Assembly (NCBI GenBank): GCA_012719815.1
Contig: JAAXZP010000265.1
Location: forward strand, 1 to 7,651
Length of the DNA stretch: 7,651 nt
DNA from: Christensenellaceae bacterium
GTDB taxonomy: Bacteria > Bacillota > Clostridia > Christensenellales > SZUA-584
Direction: 5' to 3'
The position numbers and the translations under genes are program-made. Below, piece after piece: positions 1 to 5,328 of this stretch. Numbering within the stretch: position 1 is the stretch's first letter; every line of letters begins with the position of its first letter. The notes beneath the pieces are model-generated. The model was given only the letters and a program-made list of their open reading frames with translations. It was not told the origin of the DNA and made no database searches.

Positions 1-517
1 GATACGCCCGGTGCGGCTTACATTATACCCGTTTCTCATCATCTCGCAGACCGTGCCGCTGGTGGTGATCGCGCCGCTGCTCGCCATCTGGTTTGGTTTC
101 GGGTGGGTGCCCAAGATCATCATGTCGGTGATCGTGGTGTTCTTCCCGGTGGCCGTCAGCCTGCTGGAAGGGCTGCAGTCGTACGACGTCGAGATGGTGG
201 AGCTGATGCGTACGATGAAGGCGAGCCGCTGGCAGATTTACCGCATGGTGCGGCTGCCCGGCGCGATGCCCGCATTCTTCGCGGGGATGAAGATATCCGC
301 GGCGTATTGCGTGATGGGCGCGGTGATTTCCGAGTGGACGGGCGCGTCGCTGGGACTGGGCATATACCTGTCGCGCGCGATGAGCTCGTTTGAGACGGCG
401 GCATTGTTCGCCAATATTGCGTTGATCGTCATTTTAAGCCTGGCGCTGTTCGGTGCGGTGAGCTTCGCCGAGAAAAAGGCGGTGCCGTGGGTCCGCGCCC
501 GCCGGCTCCAGGAATAA
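1..517 (+). CDS. thiX: ABC transporter permease, ThiX-type (5' truncated)
   Basis: This is the C-terminal part of an inner-membrane permease of the binding-protein-dependent importer family (SsuC/TauC/ThiX type). The reading frame is already open at base 2 and the real start lies outside the window; the in-frame GTG at 11 is not a credible start. The visible part has hydrophobic segments near bases 50-110, 110-165, 290-345 and 410-465. The cytoplasmic EAA loop that docks on the ATPase is at about 191-268, with the typical spacing of Glu, Ala-Ser and a final LPGAMP. Two TAA codons in tandem end the gene. The stop is followed after 23 bases by a lipoprotein gene for the matching binding protein and then by the ATPase, so the three form one importer. 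The likely substrate is a thiamine pyrimidine precursor, inferred from the binding protein. A related importer for riboflavin cannot be excluded. Confidence 0.88.
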   Translation, partial: IRPVRLTLYPFLIISQTVPLVVIAPLLAIWFGFGWVPKIIMSVIVVFFPVAVSLLEGLQSYDVEMVELMRTMKASRWQIYRMVRLPGAMPAFFAGMKISAAYCVMGAVISEWTGASLGLGIYLSRAMSSFETAALFANIALIVILSLALFGAVSFAEKKAVPWVRARRLQE

Positions 518-528
518 TAAGTTTATAC

Positions 529-534
529 AGGAGG
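529..534 (+). promoter_or_regulatory. ribosome-binding site of the thiY-like gene
   Basis: A perfect AGGAGG lies 6 bases before the ATG at 541. It decides the start: the reading frame stays open up to 487, but only the ATG at 541 has a ribosome-binding site and yields an N-terminal lipoprotein signal. Confidence 0.85.
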
Positions 535-540
535 AGACGG

Positions 541-1533
541 ATGAAGAAAGTTGTTTTGGTTGTGCTTGCGGCAGTGTGCGCATTGTCGCTGGGGGCGTGC
601 GGCTCGCAAAATGAGCAGCAAGCGCAGGAAACGGCGGATATGACCAAAGTCACTTTGGTGCTGGACTGGACGCCCAACACCAACCACACCGGCCTGTACG
701 TCGCGCTGGAGAAAGGGTATTTTGCTGAGAACGGGCTGGACGTTTCCATCATCCAGCCGTCCGAGTCTTCTGTGCTGCAGCTTTTGTCTGCGGGCACGGC
801 GCAGTTTGGCATCGATTTTCAGGAATCGCTGACGTTTGCGCGGGATGCCGGAATGCCGGTGGTATCCATCTGCGCGATACTGCAGCACAACACGTCGGCG
901 TTCGCGGCTCCGGCGGACCGCGGCATCAGGAGCGCGAAGGATTTTGAGGGCAAGACCTACGGCGGCTGGGGCATGGACATGGAGACCGCGACGATACGCT
1001 ATCTAATGGAACAGGCGGGCGCGGATTTCAGCAAGGTCAACATCGTGACCATCGGCGATACGGACCCCCTGACGGCGATGGATATGAACAGTATCGACTT
1101 CGCGTGGATATACGAAGGCTGGGAAGGCATCAGCGCGAAGCTCAAGGGCGTGGAGCTCACCTATGTGCCGCTGGGCGATGATCCGGTGTTTGATTATTAC
1201 ACGCCCATCATCGCGACCAGCGAAGACATGATAACGAATAACCGAGAGATCGTGGAGAAGTTCATGGACGCGGTGGTGAAAGGTTATACCTTTGCGGCGG
1301 AGAACCCGGGCGAAAGCGCGGACATACTGCTGAAGCACGCGCCCGAGCTGGACGCGGAGCTGGTGAAGGCCAGCCAGGAATACCTGTCGCCGCGGTATAT
1401 CGACGACGCGGAGAGCTTTGGCGTGCAGAAGGCCGAAGTGTGGGAGCGCTATACGGAGTGGCTGTATGAACAGGGCTTCATCGAGACGCTGGTGGATTCG
1501 TCCAAGGCGTTTACCAACGAGTTTGTAAAATGA
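541..1533 (+). CDS. thiY: NMT1/THI5-family substrate-binding lipoprotein, ThiY-type
   Basis: This is the extracytoplasmic substrate-binding subunit of the importer, 330 residues. Residues 1-20 are a lipoprotein signal: a Lys-Lys start, a hydrophobic core, and a lipobox LGAC with Cys20 as the lipidated residue. A short polar linker rich in Gln and Glu follows. The mature domain opens with DWTPNTNHTGLYVA (residues 42-55), the hallmark of the pyrimidine-binding ThiY/THI5-like proteins. Further family-like stretches are the FGIDFQES region (89-96), the YGGWG turn (140-144) and the WIYEGWEG aromatic cluster (189-196). In Bacillus the ThiXYZ system imports formylaminopyrimidine for thiamine salvage; the same role is inferred here. 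No thiamine biosynthesis or TenA gene lies in the window to confirm it, and riboflavin-binding relatives share the fold. The stop codon overlaps the start of the ATPase gene. Confidence 0.9.
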   Translation: MKKVVLVVLAAVCALSLGACGSQNEQQAQETADMTKVTLVLDWTPNTNHTGLYVALEKGYFAENGLDVSIIQPSESSVLQLLSAGTAQFGIDFQESLTFARDAGMPVVSICAILQHNTSAFAAPADRGIRSAKDFEGKTYGGWGMDMETATIRYLMEQAGADFSKVNIVTIGDTDPLTAMDMNSIDFAWIYEGWEGISAKLKGVELTYVPLGDDPVFDYYTPIIATSEDMITNNREIVEKFMDAVVKGYTFAAENPGESADILLKHAPELDAELVKASQEYLSPRYIDDAESFGVQKAEVWERYTEWLYEQGFIETLVDSSKAFTNEFVK

Positions 1534-2294
1534 CGGGCGCAGTTATCCGGCTTGAAAACATATCCCGGGTGTTCGACGACACCCCCCATACCGTGGAGGC
1601 ACTGGTGAACGTCAGCATTACCGTGCGTCCCAACGAGTTTGTCTCCATTGTCGGGCCGTCGGGCTGTGGCAAGAGCACACTGCTCAAGATCATGGCCGGG
1701 CTGGACGACGAATACACGGGTACGGCCTACGTGAACGGGCAGGACGTGCGTGCCGTGCGCCCGTCCGTTTGCCTGATGCCGCAGAGGGATTTACTGATGC
1801 CGTGGCGCAGCGTGCTGGAGAACGTGGCGCTGCCGCTGGAACTGCGCGGCGTTCCCAAAGCGGAGCGCGAGGCGCAGGCCGCCCGGTATTTCGAGGAGTT
1901 CGGGCTTTCAGGGTTTGAGAACGCCTGGCCGGACACGTTAAGCGGCGGTATGCGGCAGCGGGCGGCGCTGCTGCGCACGTTCCTCTGCGAGGGCGACGTG
2001 TACCTGATGGACGAGCCGTTCGCCGCGCTGGACGCACTGACGCGCTACAAAATGCGCGTATGGCTGCTGGATATCTGGAGCCGCCACAAAAAGGCCGTGG
2101 TGTTCGTGACGCATGACATCGAGGAGGCGGTGTTTCTCTCCGACCGCGTGTATGTGCTCTCCGAGCGGCCATCCACGGTGGCGGATATCATCGACGTTAC
2201 GCTGCCGCGGCCGCGGCCGCGGGATATCGTGGAAACGCCCGCGTTCGTCGCGCTGCGCCGCGCGGTACGCGCCGCATTGGAACGGGAGGAATAG
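1530..2294 (+). CDS. thiZ: ABC transporter ATP-binding protein, ThiZ-type
   Basis: This is the 254-residue ATPase that powers the importer at the cytoplasmic face of the membrane. All nucleotide-binding motifs are intact: Walker A GPSGCGKST (residues 42-50), Q-loop Gln85, signature LSGGMRQR (137-144), Walker B VYLMDEP (157-163) with catalytic Glu162, D-loop ALD (166-168) and the switch His195. It belongs to the nitrate/taurine/thiamine-precursor ATPase group (SsuB/TauB/ThiZ). The ATG shares an ATGA overlap with the stop of the lipoprotein gene and has no good ribosome-binding site of its own, so translation is probably coupled. The C-terminal region contains a Pro-Arg-Pro-Arg-Pro-Arg stretch (226-231) encoded by a GC-only palindrome. 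No terminator is evident after the gene. Confidence 0.92.
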   Translation: MTGAVIRLENISRVFDDTPHTVEALVNVSITVRPNEFVSIVGPSGCGKSTLLKIMAGLDDEYTGTAYVNGQDVRAVRPSVCLMPQRDLLMPWRSVLENVALPLELRGVPKAEREAQAARYFEEFGLSGFENAWPDTLSGGMRQRAALLRTFLCEGDVYLMDEPFAALDALTRYKMRVWLLDIWSRHKKAVVFVTHDIEEAVFLSDRVYVLSERPSTVADIIDVTLPRPRPRDIVETPAFVALRRAVRAALEREE

Positions 2295-2317
2295 CTTTTC
2301 CGAAACAGCCGTATCAT

Positions 2318-2345
2318 TTGATTGCCAAAGGCCTCTGTGTATATT
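2318..2345 (+). promoter_or_regulatory. possible sigma-A promoter before the yfbR-like gene
   Basis: TTGATT at 2318-2323 and TATATT at 2340-2345 are separated by 16 bases, matching the consensus at 4/6 and 5/6 positions. The site lies in the 77-base AT-richer gap between the ABC transporter operon and the next gene. It would give a leader of about 20 bases carrying the AGGAGG at 2359-2364. Read-through from the transporter operon is equally possible because no terminator is seen in the gap. Confidence 0.4.
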
Positions 2346-2371
2346 AAAATGAAGCGACAGGAGGCGGGAAT

Positions 2372-2947
2372 ATGTACCACTTTTTCGGTTACCTGGCGCG
2401 GATGAAACATATCAGGCGGTGGGGCCTGATGCGCAACACGCGGGATGAAAACATACAGGAACACTCGCTGCAGGCCGCGATGATCGCGCACGCGCTGGCG
2501 GTGATTAAAAACAAGCTGTTCGGCGGCAATGTGGACGCGGAGCGCGTGATGGCCCTGGCGGTGTACCACGAGGTCGGCGAGGTGATCACCGGCGATCTCG
2601 CGACGCCCATCAAATACTTCAACCCCGAGATCAAAAACGCATACAAAGAGATAGAGCGCGTGGCGGAGGAAAAGCTGCTGCGCATGCTGCCCGACGAACT
2701 GCGCGGCGAGTTCGAACCGCTGGTCAAGCAGCGCGAGGACGACGAAGCCTATGCCATTGTGAAGGCGGCGGACAAAATCTGCGCGTACCTCAAGTGCGTG
2801 GAGGAGATGTCCGCAGGCAACAGCGAGTTTGCCAAAGCCAAAAACACGCTGAAGAAGACGATCGACAATATGAACCGGCCCGAGGTGGACTATTTCATGA
2901 AGACGTTCGTGCCCAGCTTTGAGCTGACGCTGGACGAGCTGAATTAA
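2372..2947 (+). CDS. yfbR: YfbR-type HD-domain 5'-deoxynucleotidase
   Basis: This 191-residue protein aligns almost end to end, from memory, with E. coli YfbR, which removes the 5'-phosphate from deoxyribonucleoside monophosphates in a metal-dependent reaction. Shared elements in order are: a substrate-contacting Arg16-Trp17 pair, RNTRDENIQEHS with metal ligand His31, the region around His66, Glu70 (the equivalent of the catalytic glutamate), Asp75 in GDLATP, Asp134 as the distal metal ligand in KAADKICAYLKC, and the family's C-terminal YFMKTFVPSFELTLDE. One key residue differs: the HD doublet reads His66-Glu67. The start is fixed by AGGAGG at 2359-2364, 7 bases before the ATG. A dehydrogenase gene follows after 10 bases, suggesting co-transcription. 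The role is in deoxynucleotide pool balance and supply of deoxynucleosides, inferred from the family. Confidence 0.88.
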   Translation: MYHFFGYLARMKHIRRWGLMRNTRDENIQEHSLQAAMIAHALAVIKNKLFGGNVDAERVMALAVYHEVGEVITGDLATPIKYFNPEIKNAYKEIERVAEEKLLRMLPDELRGEFEPLVKQREDDEAYAIVKAADKICAYLKCVEEMSAGNSEFAKAKNTLKKTIDNMNRPEVDYFMKTFVPSFELTLDELN

Positions 2948-2957
2948 TGGGAGGCGT

Positions 2958-3692
2958 ATGAGTCAGACAGTGCTGATCACCGGGGCGGCTACGGGCATCG
3001 GGCGCGAGACTGCACGCCGTTTCGCGGCGGAAGGCTGGAACGTGGCAGTGCATTATCACAGCAGCGGGGCGGAGGCTGCGGCGCTGGTGGATGAGCTGAG
3101 AGCGCGCCGCGTCAGCGTGATACGGGCGGCGGCGGACGTGCGCGACATGGAAGAGGTGCGCGCGATGGTGGACAAAGTGTGTCGGACGTTCGGGCGCATC
3201 GATGCGCTGGTCAACAACGCCGGCATCGCCCAGCAGAAGCTGTTTACCGACATCACCGCCGAGGACTGGGACAGCATGATGGATATAAACGTGAAGGGCG
3301 TGTTCCACTGCTGTCAGGCCGTGCTGCCCGGCATGATATCGCGCAAATCGGGCAGCATCGTCAACGTCTCGTCGATGTGGGGCGTGGTGGGCGCTTCGTG
3401 CGAGGTGCATTACAGCGCCGCCAAGGCCGCCGTGATCGGGCTGACCAAAGCGCTCGCCAAGGAGGTCGGGCCGTCCGGCATCCGCGTGAACTGCGTGGCG
3501 CCCGGCGTGATTGCGACGCCGATGACCGCGGGGCTGGATGCGGAGACGATGGAAGCGCTGAAAGAGCAGACGCCACTGGGTATTATCGGCACGCCGCGCG
3601 ACGTGGCCGACGCGATCTATTACCTCGCTTCCAGCCGGGCGGGCTTTATCACAGGCCAGGTGCTGGGCGTGAACGGCGGATTTGTGACCTGA
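2958..3692 (+). CDS. ymfI: short-chain dehydrogenase/reductase, probably the EF-P 5-aminopentanone reductase type (YmfI-like)
   Basis: This is a 244-residue cytoplasmic NAD(P)H-dependent reductase with the full classical SDR fold. The cofactor loop TGAATGIG is at residues 8-15, Asp60 contacts the adenine, NNAG is at 86-89, and the catalytic tetrad is Asn111, Ser139, Tyr152 and Lys156 (YSAAK). The C-terminus GQVLGVNGGFVT is typical of FabG relatives. The middle of the protein (NNAGIAQQKLFTDIT and SSMWGVVGASCEVHYSAAK) resembles the clostridial group that is usually annotated as elongation factor P 5-aminopentanone reductase; in Bacillus, YmfI reduces that modification on EF-P. A FabG-like fatty-acid role or another carbonyl substrate is the alternative, and no fatty-acid genes are nearby. 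The GGAGG at 2950-2954 sits only 3 bases from the ATG. The family is certain; the substrate is not. Confidence 0.85.
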   Translation: MSQTVLITGAATGIGRETARRFAAEGWNVAVHYHSSGAEAAALVDELRARRVSVIRAAADVRDMEEVRAMVDKVCRTFGRIDALVNNAGIAQQKLFTDITAEDWDSMMDINVKGVFHCCQAVLPGMISRKSGSIVNVSSMWGVVGASCEVHYSAAKAAVIGLTKALAKEVGPSGIRVNCVAPGVIATPMTAGLDAETMEALKEQTPLGIIGTPRDVADAIYYLASSRAGFITGQVLGVNGGFVT

Positions 3693-3708
3693 GGCCGGAA
3701 AGGAAACG

Positions 3709-4317
3709 ATGATGAACCGAAAATTGGGCATGACAGCTTCGCTAGCGACACTGGTTTGTTTGCTGGCCTTCGCGGCGTGCATGCTGGTTAGTTCCGATAT
3801 GGGCAGCTACATCTCCAGTATGGGCATATCGTGGGGTTTCGTTCCCATGATTTGCGCGTTAGCGGCGCTGGCGGACAGGGAAAAAAGGGCGGCGGCATAT
3901 ACGGCTGTCGCGTTCGCGGCTGTGTATGCCGTGCTGATCGCTTTGGTTTACTACGCGCAGATCACCACCGTCCGTCTGTCCGCGCTGTCGGACGAGGCTT
4001 ACGGCCTGCTGAGCTACACCGAGTTCGGCCTGTTTTTCAACTACGATTTGTTGGGATACGCCTTTATGGCGCTGTCCACGTTCTTTATATCGTTTGCGCT
4101 GACGCCGGATGGTAGGGGCGACGGGTGGCTGAAATGGCTGCTGCGCATACACGGCGTATTTGCGGTCTCCTGCGTGCTTATGCCGGCGCTGGGCCTGTTT
4201 AAGCCGGGCATGGCGGGCGGAGACCTTTTGGGCGTGCTGGTGCTGGAGTTCTGGTGCGCTTACTTCACGCCGGTGTGCATACTCGCTTACCGGTATTTCA
4301 AACGTGCCGGAGCATGA
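3709..4317 (+). CDS. uncharacterised six-segment membrane protein
   Basis: I do not recognise this 202-residue protein with confidence. It has about six hydrophobic segments, near residues 9-27, 38-55, 62-83, 112-132, 142-163 and 173-194. A charged loop DREKR follows segment 2 (56-60), and a loop with Asp, Glu and aromatic residues lies between segments 3 and 4 (89-113). A Gly-Asp-Gly loop precedes segment 5, and a basic tail (RYFKRAGA) suggests a cytoplasmic C-terminus. Polar residues inside the membrane region are few, and no transporter or enzyme signature is visible. Two adjacent ATG codons, at 3709 and 3712, are possible starts; the AGGA at 3701-3704 is 4 bases from the first and 7 from the second, so the second may be used. 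The gene begins 16 bases after the dehydrogenase stop and ends the cluster before a terminator. Confidence 0.75.
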   Translation: MMNRKLGMTASLATLVCLLAFAACMLVSSDMGSYISSMGISWGFVPMICALAALADREKRAAAYTAVAFAAVYAVLIALVYYAQITTVRLSALSDEAYGLLSYTEFGLFFNYDLLGYAFMALSTFFISFALTPDGRGDGWLKWLLRIHGVFAVSCVLMPALGLFKPGMAGGDLLGVLVLEFWCAYFTPVCILAYRYFKRAGA

Positions 4318-4343
4318 CGGAATAATTTGATAGCCAAAGGAGA

Positions 4344-4384
4344 AAAAAGCGCCGCTTCGGGTTTTCAGCCGGGCGGCGTTTTTG
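4344..4384 (+). terminator. intrinsic terminator of the plus-strand cluster, possibly bidirectional
   Basis: CGCCGC (4350-4355) pairs with GCGGCG (4373-4378), and an inner CGG/CCG helix (4358-4360 with 4369-4371) closes an 8-base loop. Five T residues follow at 4379-4383. Six A residues precede the stem at 4343-4348, so read on the minus strand the stem is followed by a T-run too. It lies between convergent genes and could stop transcription from both sides. Confidence 0.75.
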
Positions 4385-4433
4385 TACAATAGAGAGCTGC
4401 ATTGGCATATCGGTATCGAAGCGCCGGATATAT

Positions 4434-4457
4434 AAAAAGCGCCCACACAGGCGCCTT
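4434..4457 (-). terminator. intrinsic terminator of the minus-strand sigH operon
   Basis: On the minus strand GCGCC (4454-4450) pairs perfectly with GGCGC (4443-4439) around a six-base loop TGTGTG, followed directly by five T residues (4438-4434). It sits roughly 80 bases past the sigH stop, between it and the bidirectional hairpin. Confidence 0.75.
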
Positions 4458-4478
4458 GTTGCCCGGCAAAAGCGCAGC

Positions 4479-4495
4479 CGGCTTCGCTGAAGCCG
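4479..4495. other. 7-bp hairpin with a three-base loop, downstream of sigH
   Basis: CGGCTTC (4479-4485) and GAAGCCG (4489-4495) form a perfect 7-base-pair stem around GCT. It is about 40 bases past the sigH stop on the minus strand. It lacks an immediate T-run on either strand, so it may be a 3'-end stabilising structure rather than a terminator. Apart from this and the two terminators, I see nothing gene-like between 4318 and 4535. Confidence 0.5.
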
Positions 4496-4535
4496 CATAA
4501 AATTTAACGGCAATTTGAACGCAACTGATGCGGGC

Positions 4536-5189
4536 TTAGTCGTTGTTGGAAGAGATAAGCTTCTCGAGCTTGTTCTTCACGCGCTGCAAAGCGTTGTCCA
4601 CAGATTTGACGCTGCGGCCCAGCTCGTCTGCCACTTCGAAATACGATTTGCCCTCGATGTATTTGCGCAGCACCTGCATCTCCAGGGGAGAGAGCAGCTT
4701 GCCCATTTTGGACTCGATGGTGGAATAATCCTCCTGACCGATGATGATGTCCTCAGGGTTGGACACCTTGACGCTGGAGAGCACATCAATTAACATGCGG
4801 TCCGACTCTTCGTCGTAAGCCGGTTTGTTGAGGGACACGTAGGAATTCAGCGGGCGGTGCTTCTGGCGCGTGGCCGTCTTGATGGCGGTGATGATCTGCC
4901 GCGTGATGCACAGCTCGGCGAACGCGCGGAAAGACGCCATCTTGGATGGGCGGAAATCCCGGATGGCCTTATAAAGACCGATCATGCGCTCCTGAACGAT
5001 ATCCTCCCGGTCCGCGCCAATAAGAAAGTAAGAGCGCGCCTTCGCTCGTACAAAATTTTTATATTTGTTGAGGAGATATTCGAGAGCGTCGCCGTCGTAG
5101 TTGCGTGCCAGCTCTGCAACGGCTTCATCGGTTAAGTCCTCATAGTTAATAAAAGTTTCTTCCAATGAAGACTTGTTGTAAGTAGCCAA
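4536..5189 (-). CDS. sigH: RNA polymerase sigma-H factor (SigH/Spo0H)
   Basis: This 217-residue protein is the alternative sigma factor of the transition phase and early sporulation, which directs RNA polymerase to promoters of early sporulation and competence genes. The match to Bacillus SigH is near identical, from memory, in region 2: NFVRAKARSYFLIGADREDIVQE (residues 45-67) and AFAELCITRQIITAIKTATRQKH (89-111). Region 4 contains the helix-turn-helix at about 182-205 (YFEVADELGRSVKSVDNALQRV). Residue 68 is Arg where sigma factors normally have Gly. The start is a TTG at 5189-5187; it is chosen because AGGAGG lies 9 bases upstream and no in-frame ATG exists before Met68. The gene is last in the mrnC-thyX-rlmB-sigH order and also has its own promoter. 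Its presence suggests a spore-forming lineage, although non-sporulating relatives also keep it. Confidence 0.95.
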   Translation of the reverse strand: MATYNKSSLEETFINYEDLTDEAVAELARNYDGDALEYLLNKYKNFVRAKARSYFLIGADREDIVQERMIGLYKAIRDFRPSKMASFRAFAELCITRQIITAIKTATRQKHRPLNSYVSLNKPAYDEESDRMLIDVLSSVKVSNPEDIIIGQEDYSTIESKMGKLLSPLEMQVLRKYIEGKSYFEVADELGRSVKSVDNALQRVKNKLEKLISSNND

Positions 5190-5198
5190 AAAGCCTGT

Positions 5199-5204
5199 CC
5201 TCCT
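5199..5204 (-). promoter_or_regulatory. ribosome-binding site fixing the TTG start of sigH
   Basis: AGGAGG on the minus strand, 9 bases before the TTG at 5189-5187. It is the only strong ribosome-binding sequence near the beginning of the frame and supports the unusual start codon. Confidence 0.8.
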
Positions 5205-5229
5205 GTCAACCGACCGTTGCTAGAGCTTT

Positions 5230-5258
5230 ATTATAGCCTCTGGCAGTGATACAGTCAA
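5230..5258 (-). promoter_or_regulatory. sigma-A promoter of sigH
   Basis: On the minus strand TTGACT (5258-5253) and a perfect TATAAT (5235-5230) are separated by exactly 17 bases, matching the consensus in 11 of 12 positions. Transcription should start near 5223, giving a leader of about 34 bases that contains the ribosome-binding site. It lies in the 139-base gap after rlmB, in which I see no strong terminator, so sigH is probably transcribed both from here and from the upstream operon. Confidence 0.8.
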
Positions 5259-5328
5259 GCCATGTGTAGGTGTAAATGAGCAATGTTTTTGTCAGTTTAT
5301 AGCATGTGGAACATCCGACAGGATTCGG

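Noticed and set aside
487..540. 18-residue upstream extension of the thiY-like gene
   Set aside because: It would bury the lipoprotein signal behind a Pro/Arg-rich segment, overlaps the permease gene, and lacks a ribosome-binding site; the ATG at 541 has a perfect one.
429..1338. Long minus-strand open frames opposite the thiX and thiY genes
   Set aside because: They overlap well-supported plus-strand genes, have no ribosome-binding sites, and their proteins are rich in Arg, His and Pro with no family motifs, as expected of shadows in GC-rich DNA.
2895..3782. A 295-codon minus-strand open frame across the dehydrogenase gene
   Set aside because: The plus-strand frame encodes a complete SDR with all catalytic motifs. 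The opposite frame is full of His, Arg and Ala and shows no domain.
5208..5220. CAAC/GTTG inverted repeat in the sigH leader as an operator or riboswitch
   Set aside because: Only four base pairs with a five-base loop, and no wider fold is evident; too weak to call.
5311..5328. Possible terminator after rlmB (CCGA/TCGG hairpin on the minus strand)
   Set aside because: The stem is only four base pairs and no T-run follows on the minus strand, so termination is unlikely.
5259..5328. Small gene in the rlmB-sigH gap
   Set aside because: Short frames on both strands are interrupted by stops within a few codons and none has a ribosome-binding site.
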